Shown: positions 27,025 to 34,773 of the stretch, one piece after another | Position numbering within the stretch: the stretch's first letter is position 1 | Layout of the letters: every line of letters starts with the position of its first letter | From: Xenorhabdus nematophila ATCC 19061 | GTDB lineage: Bacteria; Pseudomonadota; Gammaproteobacteria; Enterobacterales; Enterobacteriaceae | Direction: 5' to 3' | NCBI RefSeq assembly: GCF_000252955.1 | Contig: NC_014228.1 | Coordinates: forward strand, 3,015,232-3,079,231 | DNA: 64,000 bases | Position numbers and translations under genes: made by a program | Notes under the pieces: model-generated | What the model saw: only the letters and a program-made list of their open reading frames with translations | Told to the model about the DNA's origin: nothing | Database searches by the model: none

Positions 27025-27228
27025 TCAGTCCCATAATTGGATCATGGGTGTCACCGGGGCGGGTGTCATGTCCGGCAGCTCAATCTCGGTGCCGTGAGGC
27101 AGGATGGCGCCCCTGTCGGCCAGACCGGGATTGGCATCCAGTACCCGCTCGGTGACACCCTGTGTATAGCCGTAGTGACGCCAGCACAAGGCATCTACCG
27201 TGTCATGTTGTTGTGCCCGTACCCGCAT
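27025..27228 (-). CDS. X: tail protein gpX (LysM-like)
   Basis: 67 residues, the same length as P2 X. The ATG at 27228 overlaps the L stop (TAATG). Sequence QHDTVDALCWRHYGYTQGV and NPGLADRGAILPHGTEIELP are near-identical in spacing to P2 X and resemble a LysM domain. An upstream extension of the frame is rejected. Confidence 0.94.
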   Translation of the reverse strand: MRVRAQQHDTVDALCWRHYGYTQGVTERVLDANPGLADRGAILPHGTEIELPDMTPAPVTPMIQLWD

Positions 27229-27692
27229 TAAATCAGCGCCACGATGGCATGATCCTGCCCCTGAATGCGGCGCAGTGCCCATTGCGCATCGCGCCACAGG
27301 TCATCAATGGTGGTTTCCAGTGACTCGGCCTTTTTGCTGCCGGGCTGGGTGGTGTCAATATCGCGGTAGCGTTCGGTCAGGTTGGCTTTGGTCAGGCAGA
27401 ACACCGCCCGTTGATAGAGGTAGACCAGTTCGCTTTCTTGTCCGATTTGGCCGGCCGGCAGGGCGTCCAGGCTGGCGTAACCCTGGGCGACATTCACCAG
27501 TCGCCAGCGGTTCAGTTCGCGGTTGGCTTCGACAATGGCGTTGGCGATAGCCTGCTTTAAACGGGCGGGGGTCACGGTGCCGTCAGTACGCATCTCATCC
27601 CGGTAGCGGACGAGGCGGACAGCCGGAAAAAACGGATCACTGCTGATGGTCTCATCCGTCTCTTTTGCGGGTTGGGGAGCAATAAAATCCAT
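27228..27692 (-). CDS. L: head completion protein gpL
   Basis: 154 residues against about 169 in P2 L. It has PFFPAVRLVRYRDEMRTDGT, EANRELNRWRLVNVAQGYAS and YQRAVFCLTKANLTERYRD. It connects the filled head to the tail. An 87-bp gap separates it from M, with no hairpin that I could find. Confidence 0.93.
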   Translation of the reverse strand: MDFIAPQPAKETDETISSDPFFPAVRLVRYRDEMRTDGTVTPARLKQAIANAIVEANRELNRWRLVNVAQGYASLDALPAGQIGQESELVYLYQRAVFCLTKANLTERYRDIDTTQPGSKKAESLETTIDDLWRDAQWALRRIQGQDHAIVALI

Positions 27693-27779
27693 GCTAATGA
27701 CCTTCGATTAAGGGGGCGGTGGACGGGGTTTTGATGAGGATCGCCACCCTGTGCCGCCCCGGCGCGTTGGCACACTCGG

Positions 27780-28442
27780 TTAAGTGCCGGCGTTCTGGTT
27801 GCGGATCACCCGGGTGAGTTGTTCCAAGTCCTTTTTCACGCCGACACGGTTGTTCAGTTCCAGTGCCCGGCTCAGGGAGCAATAGGCAGGTTGCGGCAGG
27901 TCATTATCCCGCTGGCTGTAGCCGAGCCATTTGTACAGTTCTGCCCGCACTTCATCGGGCATGTCCTGATCATGGGTCAGGGTCACGGTGCGTTCCAGTG
28001 TGGCCAGCGGCATCGGTGCCTTGGCGCTATAACTGCGCTGGGCGGCGGCGGCCATTTCTTCGGCCACCACGCAACCGGTGGTACGTTTATGCCCCGACGG
28101 CATGACGAGATGAAATTGCAGGGCATAGTCGGCAATATCCAGCGCACCGTCATACTCCCCGGCATCCATACGCCACAGCATGACATACATCAGCACATCA
28201 TCCTGAACCCCTTGGCCGGCCTGTAAGACACCGGTGACCCACGGAATATAATGGGGCAACAGTTTGCGTTTCAGCGCGGCTTTGCTTTCGTTGGACTGGA
28301 TACCCTTCAATTGCCGGCGGTGTTGCCCCAGCATCAGCAACATCTGGTTATAGCCGTTGTGGCCCTGCAAGGCATCGCCGCTCAGTTGAGCAGCGGCCGC
28401 AGCCTGTAGCCGCATCCGGTGACGTCGCCACGGGCTGGTCAT
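27780..28442 (-). CDS. M: terminase small subunit gpM
   Basis: 220 residues. P2 M (about 247) is the endonuclease subunit that recognises cos. Recognisable segments are MTSPWRRHRMRLQAAAAAQ, KRKLLPHYIPWVTGVLQAG and MYVMLWRMDAGEYDGALDIA. It is adjacent to the capsid gene N and works with gpP. Confidence 0.94.
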   Translation of the reverse strand: MTSPWRRHRMRLQAAAAAQLSGDALQGHNGYNQMLLMLGQHRRQLKGIQSNESKAALKRKLLPHYIPWVTGVLQAGQGVQDDVLMYVMLWRMDAGEYDGALDIADYALQFHLVMPSGHKRTTGCVVAEEMAAAAQRSYSAKAPMPLATLERTVTLTHDQDMPDEVRAELYKWLGYSQRDNDLPQPAYCSLSRALELNNRVGVKKDLEQLTRVIRNQNAGT

Positions 28443-28443
28443 G

Positions 28444-29553
28444 TTATTGCGTCTCGCTGCCAGTTGACGGGACGTGTTGCGCCTCGTTGCCTTTCAGCGG
28501 GGCTTGTGGGGCGGTTCCTTTCACCGGCAGCATCTCAATGTGTTCAATCAGGGCCACACCACGATAATCTTCCACCACGTAGGCTTCATTGACTGATTCA
28601 AAGTTTTCGATGCGATCACGGCGCGGGTTATCCAGCACGGTGCGGCGGCGGGTACCGTCCTGATAGTAGATGGACAGGTTATCCAGCCGGGTAATGAACA
28701 GCGCTTTGGGCGGGAAGTACGGCACACGCACGGCCGGCAGGTGGCCAATGCGCTTCTGGCTGATAATGATGTCTGCGGCCATTTGCTCGGTATTGGGCTG
28801 GGCCTGGTTGACCAGCGGGAAGTATTTGTCAGCCAGCAACTCACGGCCACAAATCACCACCAGTTCGGTATCGTCCTGATATTCCGCGTCAATGGCGTTA
28901 TTGACGCTGTCCATCACCAGTGCATCCAGGTTATGGAAATCGCCGCCTTTGCCGATACGGATCACGGCGGAAATCACCTTGCCTTGGTCGTCAGTGATGC
29001 TGCTGATGACATGATCCGGGGCATCCTTGCGGACTTTTTCCAGCCAGCCAATATTGACGTCTTCCAGCATGGGGTATTGCGCCCGGTTGGAGGTTTTTGC
29101 CCGCTGGGTACCGTTAAAGCCGATCATGATGCGGTCAAGTGCCTGACGGCGAATGATGGCGTTGCGGATACGCAGCTGAAAATCCCTGAACTTGGCCCAC
29201 AGGTCGAGCTTGGCGTAACTGAGGCTGGTATCAAAGTTAGTCTGTTCGCACTTGTACTCAACGGCGGTCAGGCGGGTCGGGTCAGTGGTGATACGATCCT
29301 GGCTGTCGGTGTCTGTGGTACCGGCTACGGTGGAGCCAATGCCCAAGCCGATAGCCTGACCGGATTGTTCGCTGACGGGCACCACGTTCACTTTTTGCAG
29401 GAACTCGGCGCTGCGCTGGATCTCGTCTTCCAGTGTCTGGGCAACGGACGGCTGCACTTCCACCTTGCCGCTGAACGCGCCGGCATCCACCCCGTGGATT
29501 TCGCCCAGTCGGGTCAGGTAGGCATTAAATTTAAAGCGGGTATCGGTCTTCAT
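28444..29553 (-). CDS. N: major capsid protein gpN
   Basis: 369 residues against about 357 in P2 N. Segments include FNAYLTRLGEIHGVDAGAFS, EYKCEQTNFDTSLSYAKLD and LSIYYQDGTRRRTVLDNPRR. The C-terminal tail after IEHIEMLPVK is a short Pro/Thr/Gly-rich extension not expected in P2. It is processed by gpO during head assembly. Confidence 0.96.
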   Translation of the reverse strand: MKTDTRFKFNAYLTRLGEIHGVDAGAFSGKVEVQPSVAQTLEDEIQRSAEFLQKVNVVPVSEQSGQAIGLGIGSTVAGTTDTDSQDRITTDPTRLTAVEYKCEQTNFDTSLSYAKLDLWAKFRDFQLRIRNAIIRRQALDRIMIGFNGTQRAKTSNRAQYPMLEDVNIGWLEKVRKDAPDHVISSITDDQGKVISAVIRIGKGGDFHNLDALVMDSVNNAIDAEYQDDTELVVICGRELLADKYFPLVNQAQPNTEQMAADIIISQKRIGHLPAVRVPYFPPKALFITRLDNLSIYYQDGTRRRTVLDNPRRDRIENFESVNEAYVVEDYRGVALIEHIEMLPVKGTAPQAPLKGNEAQHVPSTGSETQ

Positions 29554-29568
29554 GGCAAAGCAGCTCCG

Positions 29569-30405
29569 TTAGCAGTTGGTCAGGTGTTCGGCAGTGGGGG
29601 CATCGGCGTGTTGCGATCCCTGTGAGAATGGTCGGTGTGTGGGGTTGTTGTCTTGCCGGCTCAACCGGGTGGTTAGATCATTCAACTGGATTTCAAGCGT
29701 GGCCTGTTTCTGTTTGAGGGCAGAAAATTCGCCCAGCTGTTGCACCAGTGTGGTGACGGTCTCGGCCGTGGTTTGTTGCTCCTGGGCGCACAGTTCGACG
29801 GCCTGATGGATGTCAGCAAAACGGGCATCGTCGGATTGCTGCTTTTTCTGGAAGAACGCCTGCACACGGGAGAACAGGGACGGCTTGTCGTTGTCAGCCG
29901 GCAGTTCGACAAATTCCAGCACCGTCTCTTCGGCGGCGGTAAAAATATTGTCCGGGTGCTGTTTGCGGGCGGTCAGCGGATTGATGGCCGCCCCGGCGCT
30001 GAACTGCAACATTTCGGTGCCGAGGCTGGCCGGACTGTCAGTGACGGCCAGTCCCACCAGATACGCGCCGCCGGAGTCGGCAAAATCAAGGTTGATTTCG
30101 GCGGAGGTATAGACTTTCTGGCGCTTGCGGTTCATTGCCACCAGTTCATCGGTGGGGGAGAGCACCCCATACAGGCCTAACTTGCCGGCCAGTTTGCCGT
30201 CCTTGATTTCTTCGGTGTAGACGGATTCGACATCACCAAAGCGCGGACTCCATGAATAGTTGTAGTGCTCCTGATTGATGCGGGCGCCGTAGGTGCTCGG
30301 GTCGTAATTGTCCGCAATCTGGTTCAGCCACGCACGCTGGATTTTACGGCCGTCGGTGGTGGCACCTTCCACACAGATACGAAAGGGTTTGGATTTTGTT
30401 GCCAT
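29569..30405 (-). CDS. O: capsid scaffold and maturation protease gpO
   Basis: 278 residues against about 284 in P2 O. The N-terminal protease domain includes FRICVEGATTDGRKIQRAWL, RINQEHYNYSWSPRFGDVES and the LAVTDSPASLGTEML segment containing the serine. The C-terminal half is a Gln-rich coiled scaffold (EQQTTAETVTTLVQQLGE). It is the first gene of the O-N-M-L-X...R-S operon. Confidence 0.95.
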   Translation of the reverse strand: MATKSKPFRICVEGATTDGRKIQRAWLNQIADNYDPSTYGARINQEHYNYSWSPRFGDVESVYTEEIKDGKLAGKLGLYGVLSPTDELVAMNRKRQKVYTSAEINLDFADSGGAYLVGLAVTDSPASLGTEMLQFSAGAAINPLTARKQHPDNIFTAAEETVLEFVELPADNDKPSLFSRVQAFFQKKQQSDDARFADIHQAVELCAQEQQTTAETVTTLVQQLGEFSALKQKQATLEIQLNDLTTRLSRQDNNPTHRPFSQGSQHADAPTAEHLTNC

Positions 30406-30483
30406 TGTTAGCCCCGGTGGTTAATGGGTCGGTCATGGCCTATTAGTTTGTGTGGTTGTGGCGGGGAAACAATAAAAGGCGGT

Positions 30484-30501
30484 TGTGCCGGGGCTGGCAC
30501 A
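30484..30501. promoter_or_regulatory. Ogr box in the P/O divergent region
   Basis: TGTGCCGGGGCTGGCACA is a TGT-N12-ACA site with strong dyad symmetry. It lies 79-96 bp before O and 47-64 bp before P, so one site could serve both divergent late promoters. Confidence 0.85.
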
Positions 30502-30547
30502 AAGGGCGGGCGCGGAGAAATGGCGGGCTGGCCTGTAGTCTGGCGGC

Positions 30548-32308
30548 ATGAAAATCATCAATGACTTTGATCCCCGAAAACAAGCCATGCACCTGTACTT
30601 TAGCGGGTACCGGGTGGCACGCATTGCGGAAATGCTCAATGAGAACGCGACGACTATCCACAGCTGGAAACGCCGCGACAAATGGGACGATGTGACGCCG
30701 TTTGAGCGGGTTGAGTTGTCGCTGGAAGTGCGGCTGTGCCAGTTGATTGCCAAGGAGCAGAAGGAGGGCAAGGACTTTAAGGAAATTGACCTGCTGTACC
30801 GCCAGCTGGAGCGGCAGGCGCGCATCAACAAATACAGCCACGGCGGCGGCAATGAAGCCGATCTGAATCCGAAGATTGCCAACCGCAACAAGGGCGGGCG
30901 CAAGCCACCAGAAAAAAATGTATTCAGTGAAGAACAGATCGAAAAACTGGACGCCCTCTTTCAGGCGAACATGTTCGGTTACCAGAAAGTATGGTATCAG
31001 TCTGGTCTGCAAAACAGTATCCGTAATATCCTGAAATCCCGCCAGATTGGCGCGACCTACTTTTTCGCCCGCGAAGCGTTGATGGATGCGCTGACGACCG
31101 GCCGCAATCAGGTTTTTCTGTCGGCCAGTAAGGCACAGGCCCATGTCTTTAAAGAGTACATTCTGGATATGGCACGGGAAGTGGATGTCGAACTGCGCGG
31201 CGACCCCATCACTTTAAGCAACGGGGCCACGCTCTATTTTCTCGGCACCAATGCCCGCACCGCGCAAAGCTACCACGGCAATCTCTATCTGGATGAATAT
31301 TTCTGGATCCCGCGCTTTCAGGAGCTGCGCAAAGTCGCGTCCGGCATGGCGATACACAAGAAATGGCGCCAGACCTACTTTTCCACCCCGTCCAGCCTGA
31401 CCCACAGCGCTTACCCGTTCTGGTCAGGCAAACTGATTAACCGGGGGCGGGCGAAGGCTGACAGGATTGAGATTGATATCAGTCATGACGTGTTGGCTGA
31501 GGGGGTGCTGTGCGGTGACGACCAGTGGCGGCAGATAGTGACGCTGGAAGATGCAATACAGGGAGGTTGCGACCTGTTTGATATCGACCGGTTACGGCGA
31601 CAATACAGCCCCGACGAATACCAGAACCTGCTGATGTGTGAGTTTATGGACGATATCGAATCCATATTCTCGTTGCAACTGATGCAGGGCTGCATGGTGG
31701 ACAGCTGGGAAATCTGGCACGATGTCCAGCCCCTGATGTTGCGCCCGTATGGCTACCATCCGGTCTGGATCGGCTATGATCCGGCCAAGGGTGGCGAGAA
31801 CGGCGACAGTGCCGGCTGTGTGGTGATAGCACCGCCACAAGTGCCGGGCGGCAAGTTCCGCATTCTTGAGCGTCACCAGTGGCGCGGGATGGACTTTCGC
31901 GCCCAGTCGGACGCCATCCGGCAACTGACCGAACAGTATAATGTGGAATATATCGGCATTGACTCGACCGGCATCGGGCATGGGGTATACCAGAACGTGA
32001 AAGAGTTTTTTCCGGCGGCACGGGAATTTGTTTATAACCCGTCCGTTAAAAATGCCCTGGTGCTGAAAGCGTGGGACATCATCCACCATCGCCGGCTGGA
32101 ATTTGACGCCGGCCACACCGACATCGCCCAGAGTTTTATGGCTATCCGCCGTGCCACGACCGCCAGCGGCAACCGTCCAACCTATGAAGCCAGCCGCAGT
32201 GAAGAAGCGAGTCATGCCGATCTGGCGTGGGCGACCATGCACGCGCTGTTTAACGAACCGATCACCGGTGACACCCCCCAACACAGAAACATTGTCGAGG
32301 TTTACTAA
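30548..32308 (+). CDS. P: terminase large subunit gpP
   Basis: 586 residues against about 590 in P2 P. An N-terminal HTH (GYRVARIAEMLNENATTIHS) is followed by the packaging ATPase: Walker A-like LKSRQIGAT (about 162-170), ITLSNGATLYFLGTNARTAQ, and Walker B LYLDE (about 246-250). The C-terminal RNase H-like nuclease starts at about residue 400 (WIGYDPAKGGENGDSAGCVV). It cuts cos and packages DNA with gpM. The stop overlaps the Q start (TAATG). Compare it with the truncated paralogue at 34774. Confidence 0.96.
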   Translation: MKIINDFDPRKQAMHLYFSGYRVARIAEMLNENATTIHSWKRRDKWDDVTPFERVELSLEVRLCQLIAKEQKEGKDFKEIDLLYRQLERQARINKYSHGGGNEADLNPKIANRNKGGRKPPEKNVFSEEQIEKLDALFQANMFGYQKVWYQSGLQNSIRNILKSRQIGATYFFAREALMDALTTGRNQVFLSASKAQAHVFKEYILDMAREVDVELRGDPITLSNGATLYFLGTNARTAQSYHGNLYLDEYFWIPRFQELRKVASGMAIHKKWRQTYFSTPSSLTHSAYPFWSGKLINRGRAKADRIEIDISHDVLAEGVLCGDDQWRQIVTLEDAIQGGCDLFDIDRLRRQYSPDEYQNLLMCEFMDDIESIFSLQLMQGCMVDSWEIWHDVQPLMLRPYGYHPVWIGYDPAKGGENGDSAGCVVIAPPQVPGGKFRILERHQWRGMDFRAQSDAIRQLTEQYNVEYIGIDSTGIGHGVYQNVKEFFPAAREFVYNPSVKNALVLKAWDIIHHRRLEFDAGHTDIAQSFMAIRRATTASGNRPTYEASRSEEASHADLAWATMHALFNEPITGDTPQHRNIVEVY

Positions 32309-33336
32309 TGAGCCGCAAAAGCCGCAAACGTCAGCCGGTGCAAGCCACTGCGCCCGCCCAGTCCATGGAAGCCTTTACCTTTGGCGACCCGATCCCGGTG
32401 CTGGACCGGCGCGAGGTGTTTGATTATCTGGAGTGCGTACGGGTTGACAGTTGGTATGAACCCCCTATCAGTTTTAACGGGTTGGCGGTTTCCTTCCGTT
32501 CTGCCCCGCATCACAGCAGCGCGGTGTACGTGAAACGCAATATCCTGACCAGCACCTTTGTTCCCCATCATTTGCTCAGCCGACAAGTGTTTGATTCGTG
32601 GGCGCTGGATTTTATGCTGTTCGGCAATGCCTATCTGGAACTGCGCAAGAACCGCCTCGGCCAGCCTTTGAGCCTGCACCATTGCCCGGCCAAGTTTACC
32701 CGGCGTGGGGAGGACTTGACCACCTACTGGTTTGTGCGCTACGGCTACCAGAGCCAGCCGTACCCGTTTGAAACGGGACAGGTGTTTCACCTGATTGAAC
32801 CCGACATCAATCAGGAACTGTACGGTTTGCCGGAATATCTGGCGGCGCTGCCGTCAGCGTTGCTGAATGAATCGGCGACGCTGTTTCGGCGCAAGTATTA
32901 CCTGAACGGCAGCCATGCCGGGTATATCCTGTATATCAGCGATGCGTCGCAAAATATTTCAGATGTCAACAATATCCGCGAGGCGCTGAAGAATTCGAAA
33001 GGGCCGGGTAATTTCCGCAACCTGTTTTTGTATGCGCCCGGCGGCAAGAAAGACGGCATTCAGACTATCCCGCTGTCTGAGGCAGCGGCCAAGGATGAGT
33101 TTCTGAATATCAAGAACGCCAGCCGGGATGACATTCTGGCCGCGCACCGCGTCCCGCCGCAGATGATGGGGATTATCCCGCAGAACACCGGCGGCTTTGG
33201 GGATGTGGAGAAAGCGGCCAAGGTGTTTGTGCGCAATGAACTGCTGCCGTTGCAAAGCAAGATGAAACAACTGAATGACTGGCTCGGGGAAGAGGTGATC
33301 CGGTTTGAGCGGTATTCACTGGATGACGACAAATAG
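32308..33336 (+). CDS. Q: portal protein gpQ
   Basis: 342 residues against about 344 in P2 Q. Core motifs are WYEPPISFNGLAVSFRSAPH, DFMLFGNAYLELRKNRLGQP and VPPQMMGIIPQNTGGFGDVE. It forms the dodecameric head portal. It is translationally coupled to P and followed by a strong terminator. Confidence 0.96.
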   Translation: MSRKSRKRQPVQATAPAQSMEAFTFGDPIPVLDRREVFDYLECVRVDSWYEPPISFNGLAVSFRSAPHHSSAVYVKRNILTSTFVPHHLLSRQVFDSWALDFMLFGNAYLELRKNRLGQPLSLHHCPAKFTRRGEDLTTYWFVRYGYQSQPYPFETGQVFHLIEPDINQELYGLPEYLAALPSALLNESATLFRRKYYLNGSHAGYILYISDASQNISDVNNIREALKNSKGPGNFRNLFLYAPGGKKDGIQTIPLSEAAAKDEFLNIKNASRDDILAAHRVPPQMMGIIPQNTGGFGDVEKAAKVFVRNELLPLQSKMKQLNDWLGEEVIRFERYSLDDDK

Positions 33337-33354
33337 CGAATAATTCCCTCTGAT

Positions 33355-33379
33355 GGCCGCCGGTATGGCGGTCTTTTTT
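33355..33379 (+). terminator. terminator after Q
   Basis: The stem GGCCGCC / GGCGGTC (33355-33361 with 33367-33373, one G-U pair) runs into seven T. It ends the P-Q transcript 19 bp after the stop. Confidence 0.9.
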
Positions 33380-33545
33380 TGCCTGAAGAAACGATAGTTT
33401 CACGTATCATGATTGCGGGCTGAAATTGGGGCTGGCATGGGGCCCAAACGCCGCCGCGCGCAGTTGTGACCCCGCCGCACCTGCCCACTAAATGTGTCGC
33501 TTTTTATGCACCTGCACGGGATCGTCGGAAGCCCGCCAGCGCTGG

Positions 33546-33564
33546 GGCTTGGCGGGGTGAGAGA
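33546..33564. other. candidate cos site
   Basis: GGCTTGGCGGGGTGAGAGA shares about 13 of 19 positions with the P2 cohesive end as I recall it (GGCGAGGCGGGGAAAGCAC), and it lies just beyond Q as in P2. An inverted repeat CCCGCCA/TGGCGGG (33532-33538, 33550-33556) overlaps it. A second GC-rich run at 33587-33602 (TTGGGGCGGGAAAGGG) is an alternative. The region 33380-33654 has no gene that I can support. Confidence 0.4.
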
Positions 33565-33632
33565 TCCTTGTTTGATCTTGCGGATTGGGGCGGGAAAGGG
33601 GGAGTTTTATGCAGACAAAATTATTCCGAAAA

Positions 33633-33748
33633 AACTGTACAGTTCCAGGCACGTTTGCATAATTAAAAAGCACCCTGTATATTGACGGCCGGTAATCGAT
33701 GAGATAGATTTTTACTATAATTTCTTCACGATCCGTGAATCTGTACAG
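33633..33748 (+). promoter_or_regulatory. promoter with CTGTACAG palindromes
   Basis: A sigma70-like promoter TTGCAT (33655-33660), 17 bp, TATATT (33678-33683) points at the 11-codon ORF and the DUF4760 gene. It is flanked by AACTGTACAGTT (33633-33644), a perfect 12-bp palindrome, and CTGTACAG (33741-33748). A third small dyad TTCACG/CGTGAA lies at 33725-33739. The repeated CTGTACAG suggests an operator for an unidentified regulator. Confidence 0.5.
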
Positions 33749-33765
33749 TCTTTAAGGGGGTTAAC

Positions 33766-33801
33766 ATGAAAAAACTGTTTGATGAATTTGACGGCTTCTA
33801 A
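33766..33801 (+). CDS. 11-codon leader-like ORF
   Basis: MKKLFDEFDGF, with a strong ribosome-binding site TAAGGGGG five bases before the ATG. It is followed 19 bp later by a perfect terminator hairpin and then by the DUF4760 gene. The order (RBS, tiny ORF, terminator, gene) resembles an attenuator or a small mRNA. Translation is unproven. Confidence 0.45.
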   Translation: MKKLFDEFDGF

Positions 33802-33820
33802 TCTGAAATTAACCTCTATG

Positions 33821-33848
33821 AGGCGGGGGATCTGACCCCGCCTTTTTT
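33821..33848 (+). terminator. terminator or attenuator before the DUF4760 gene
   Basis: A perfect 8-bp GC stem AGGCGGGG / CCCCGCCT (33821-33828 with 33836-33843), 7-nt loop, then six T. It sits 16 bp before the DUF4760 start, so read-through must be allowed or another promoter used. Confidence 0.88.
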
Positions 33849-33863
33849 GTGGATGAAAGAAAA

Positions 33864-34367
33864 ATGACATTAGACGCAACAACGCTGCAAATCATCAGTA
33901 ATGCCATTGTCTTTCTGGGTGTTCTGGTGGCCATCGGTACAATCATCTATAACGTTCGCACCGCGAAGAAAACCCAGACCGCCCATTTTTTGTTTGAGAG
34001 TCGCCAAGACACGCAGTACATAGAGTCACTGCATGTACTTAAGCAGGTGCATCGGTCAGGAAAATCCTTCCGTGCCTATGTTTTCCCTCCTGAAGGAAAA
34101 TCAATCTCCGAAGAGGAAATGGTGGAACGTCGTAAATTCCAGTACATCCTTAATTTTTACGAAAGAGTGGCGGTCAGCATCCGGGAAGGGATCTATAACG
34201 AAAAGATGATAAAGCGAACCTCATTTACCACCGTGGTTGAAACTTACGATATTGCTGAACCCTTAATCAAAGCCATCAGGGAACACATCAACTCTGAAAC
34301 CACTTACCAAGAATTCGAATGGCTGGTTAAGCGCTGGAAAGCCAGTCCGCTAAAGAAAAATAAGTAG
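33864..34367 (+). CDS. DUF4760-like membrane-anchored protein (prophage cargo)
   Basis: 167 residues from the ATG at 33864. One N-terminal membrane segment (IISNAIVFLGVLVAIGTIIY) is followed by a cytoplasmic helical domain with ESRQDTQYIESLHVLKQVHR, ILNFYERVAVSIREGIYNE and YQEFEWLVKRWKASP. This layout is typical of the DUF4760 family; function unknown. It lies outside Q, across cos, where P2 carries the exclusion genes tin and old, so a superinfection role is a reasonable guess and no more. A GTG five codons upstream is an alternative start. Confidence 0.7.
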   Translation: MTLDATTLQIISNAIVFLGVLVAIGTIIYNVRTAKKTQTAHFLFESRQDTQYIESLHVLKQVHRSGKSFRAYVFPPEGKSISEEEMVERRKFQYILNFYERVAVSIREGIYNEKMIKRTSFTTVVETYDIAEPLIKAIREHINSETTYQEFEWLVKRWKASPLKKNK

Positions 34368-34385
34368 ACTGCCACGATAAAAAAA

Positions 34386-34402
34386 GCCGCTCAACAGGCG
34401 GC
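34386..34402 (-). terminator. terminator of the leftward early operon
   Basis: The minus strand reads GCCGC CTGTTGA GCGGC followed by seven T. It lies 22 bp beyond the RHH-Zn gene stop. A perfect palindrome GTGACATGTCAC is at 34408-34419, between stop and terminator. Confidence 0.9.
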
Positions 34403-34423
34403 ATTTCGTGACATGTCACAACA

Positions 34424-34756
34424 TTACAATTTCAACTCATGCCAGCCTGACGTATTCCAACACGCAGCCTCGCCAGAGAAACAGCATTCCGTCACCGGAA
34501 GCGTATTACCACATTTTCCGCATTGCTGCGCTGATAACGCCTGCATTTTCTGTCGTAACGCCGCATCATCTTTGCGAATAAGCAACGTCAGGTATTCAAC
34601 CACCTCATACGGATCGCGACCCGGCCGCCTCAGTGCGCAATTGCGCTTTAGCATCGCCAGTTCCTGATTATCGAGCAGCACCTCTATTTTGGTCACGCCA
34701 GAATCTTTCTGGCGTTGACGCTGGGCGGCTTTACGTTCTGCGGGAGATTTAGCCAT
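34424..34756 (-). CDS. RHH-like DNA-binding protein with a C-terminal zinc-ribbon-like tail
   Basis: 110 residues from the ATG at 34756, which follows GGGAGATAAACCC. A basic N-terminus (AKSPAERKAAQRQRQKDSG) precedes TKIEVLLDNQELAMLKRNCA, which could be the strand-helix of a ribbon-helix-helix fold. The C-terminal CGKCGN...ECCFSGEAAC could bind zinc. The family is not known to me beyond P2-like early genes. It is the last gene of the early operon, 17 bp after the terminase paralogue. Confidence 0.6.
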   Translation of the reverse strand: MAKSPAERKAAQRQRQKDSGVTKIEVLLDNQELAMLKRNCALRRPGRDPYEVVEYLTLLIRKDDAALRQKMQALSAQQCGKCGNTLPVTECCFSGEAACWNTSGWHELKL

Positions 34757-34773
34757 TGGGTTTATCTCCCTGA

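Noticed and set aside
28741..29625. 294-codon open frame on the plus strand
   Set aside because: It lies wholly antisense to gpN, which is strongly supported; high-GC codons make long antisense frames. No ribosome site or family match.
30443..31144. 233-codon minus-strand frame across the P/O divergent region
   Set aside because: It would cover the Ogr box and the start of P; composition is that of the complementary strand of P.
31592..32284. 230-codon frame antisense to gpP
   Set aside because: Shadow of the terminase gene; no independent support.
33633..33748. LexA (SOS) box at the CTGTACAG sites
   Set aside because: Enterobacterial LexA boxes need CTGT and ACAG separated by 8 bp. Here the halves are directly joined, so it is reported only as an unknown operator.
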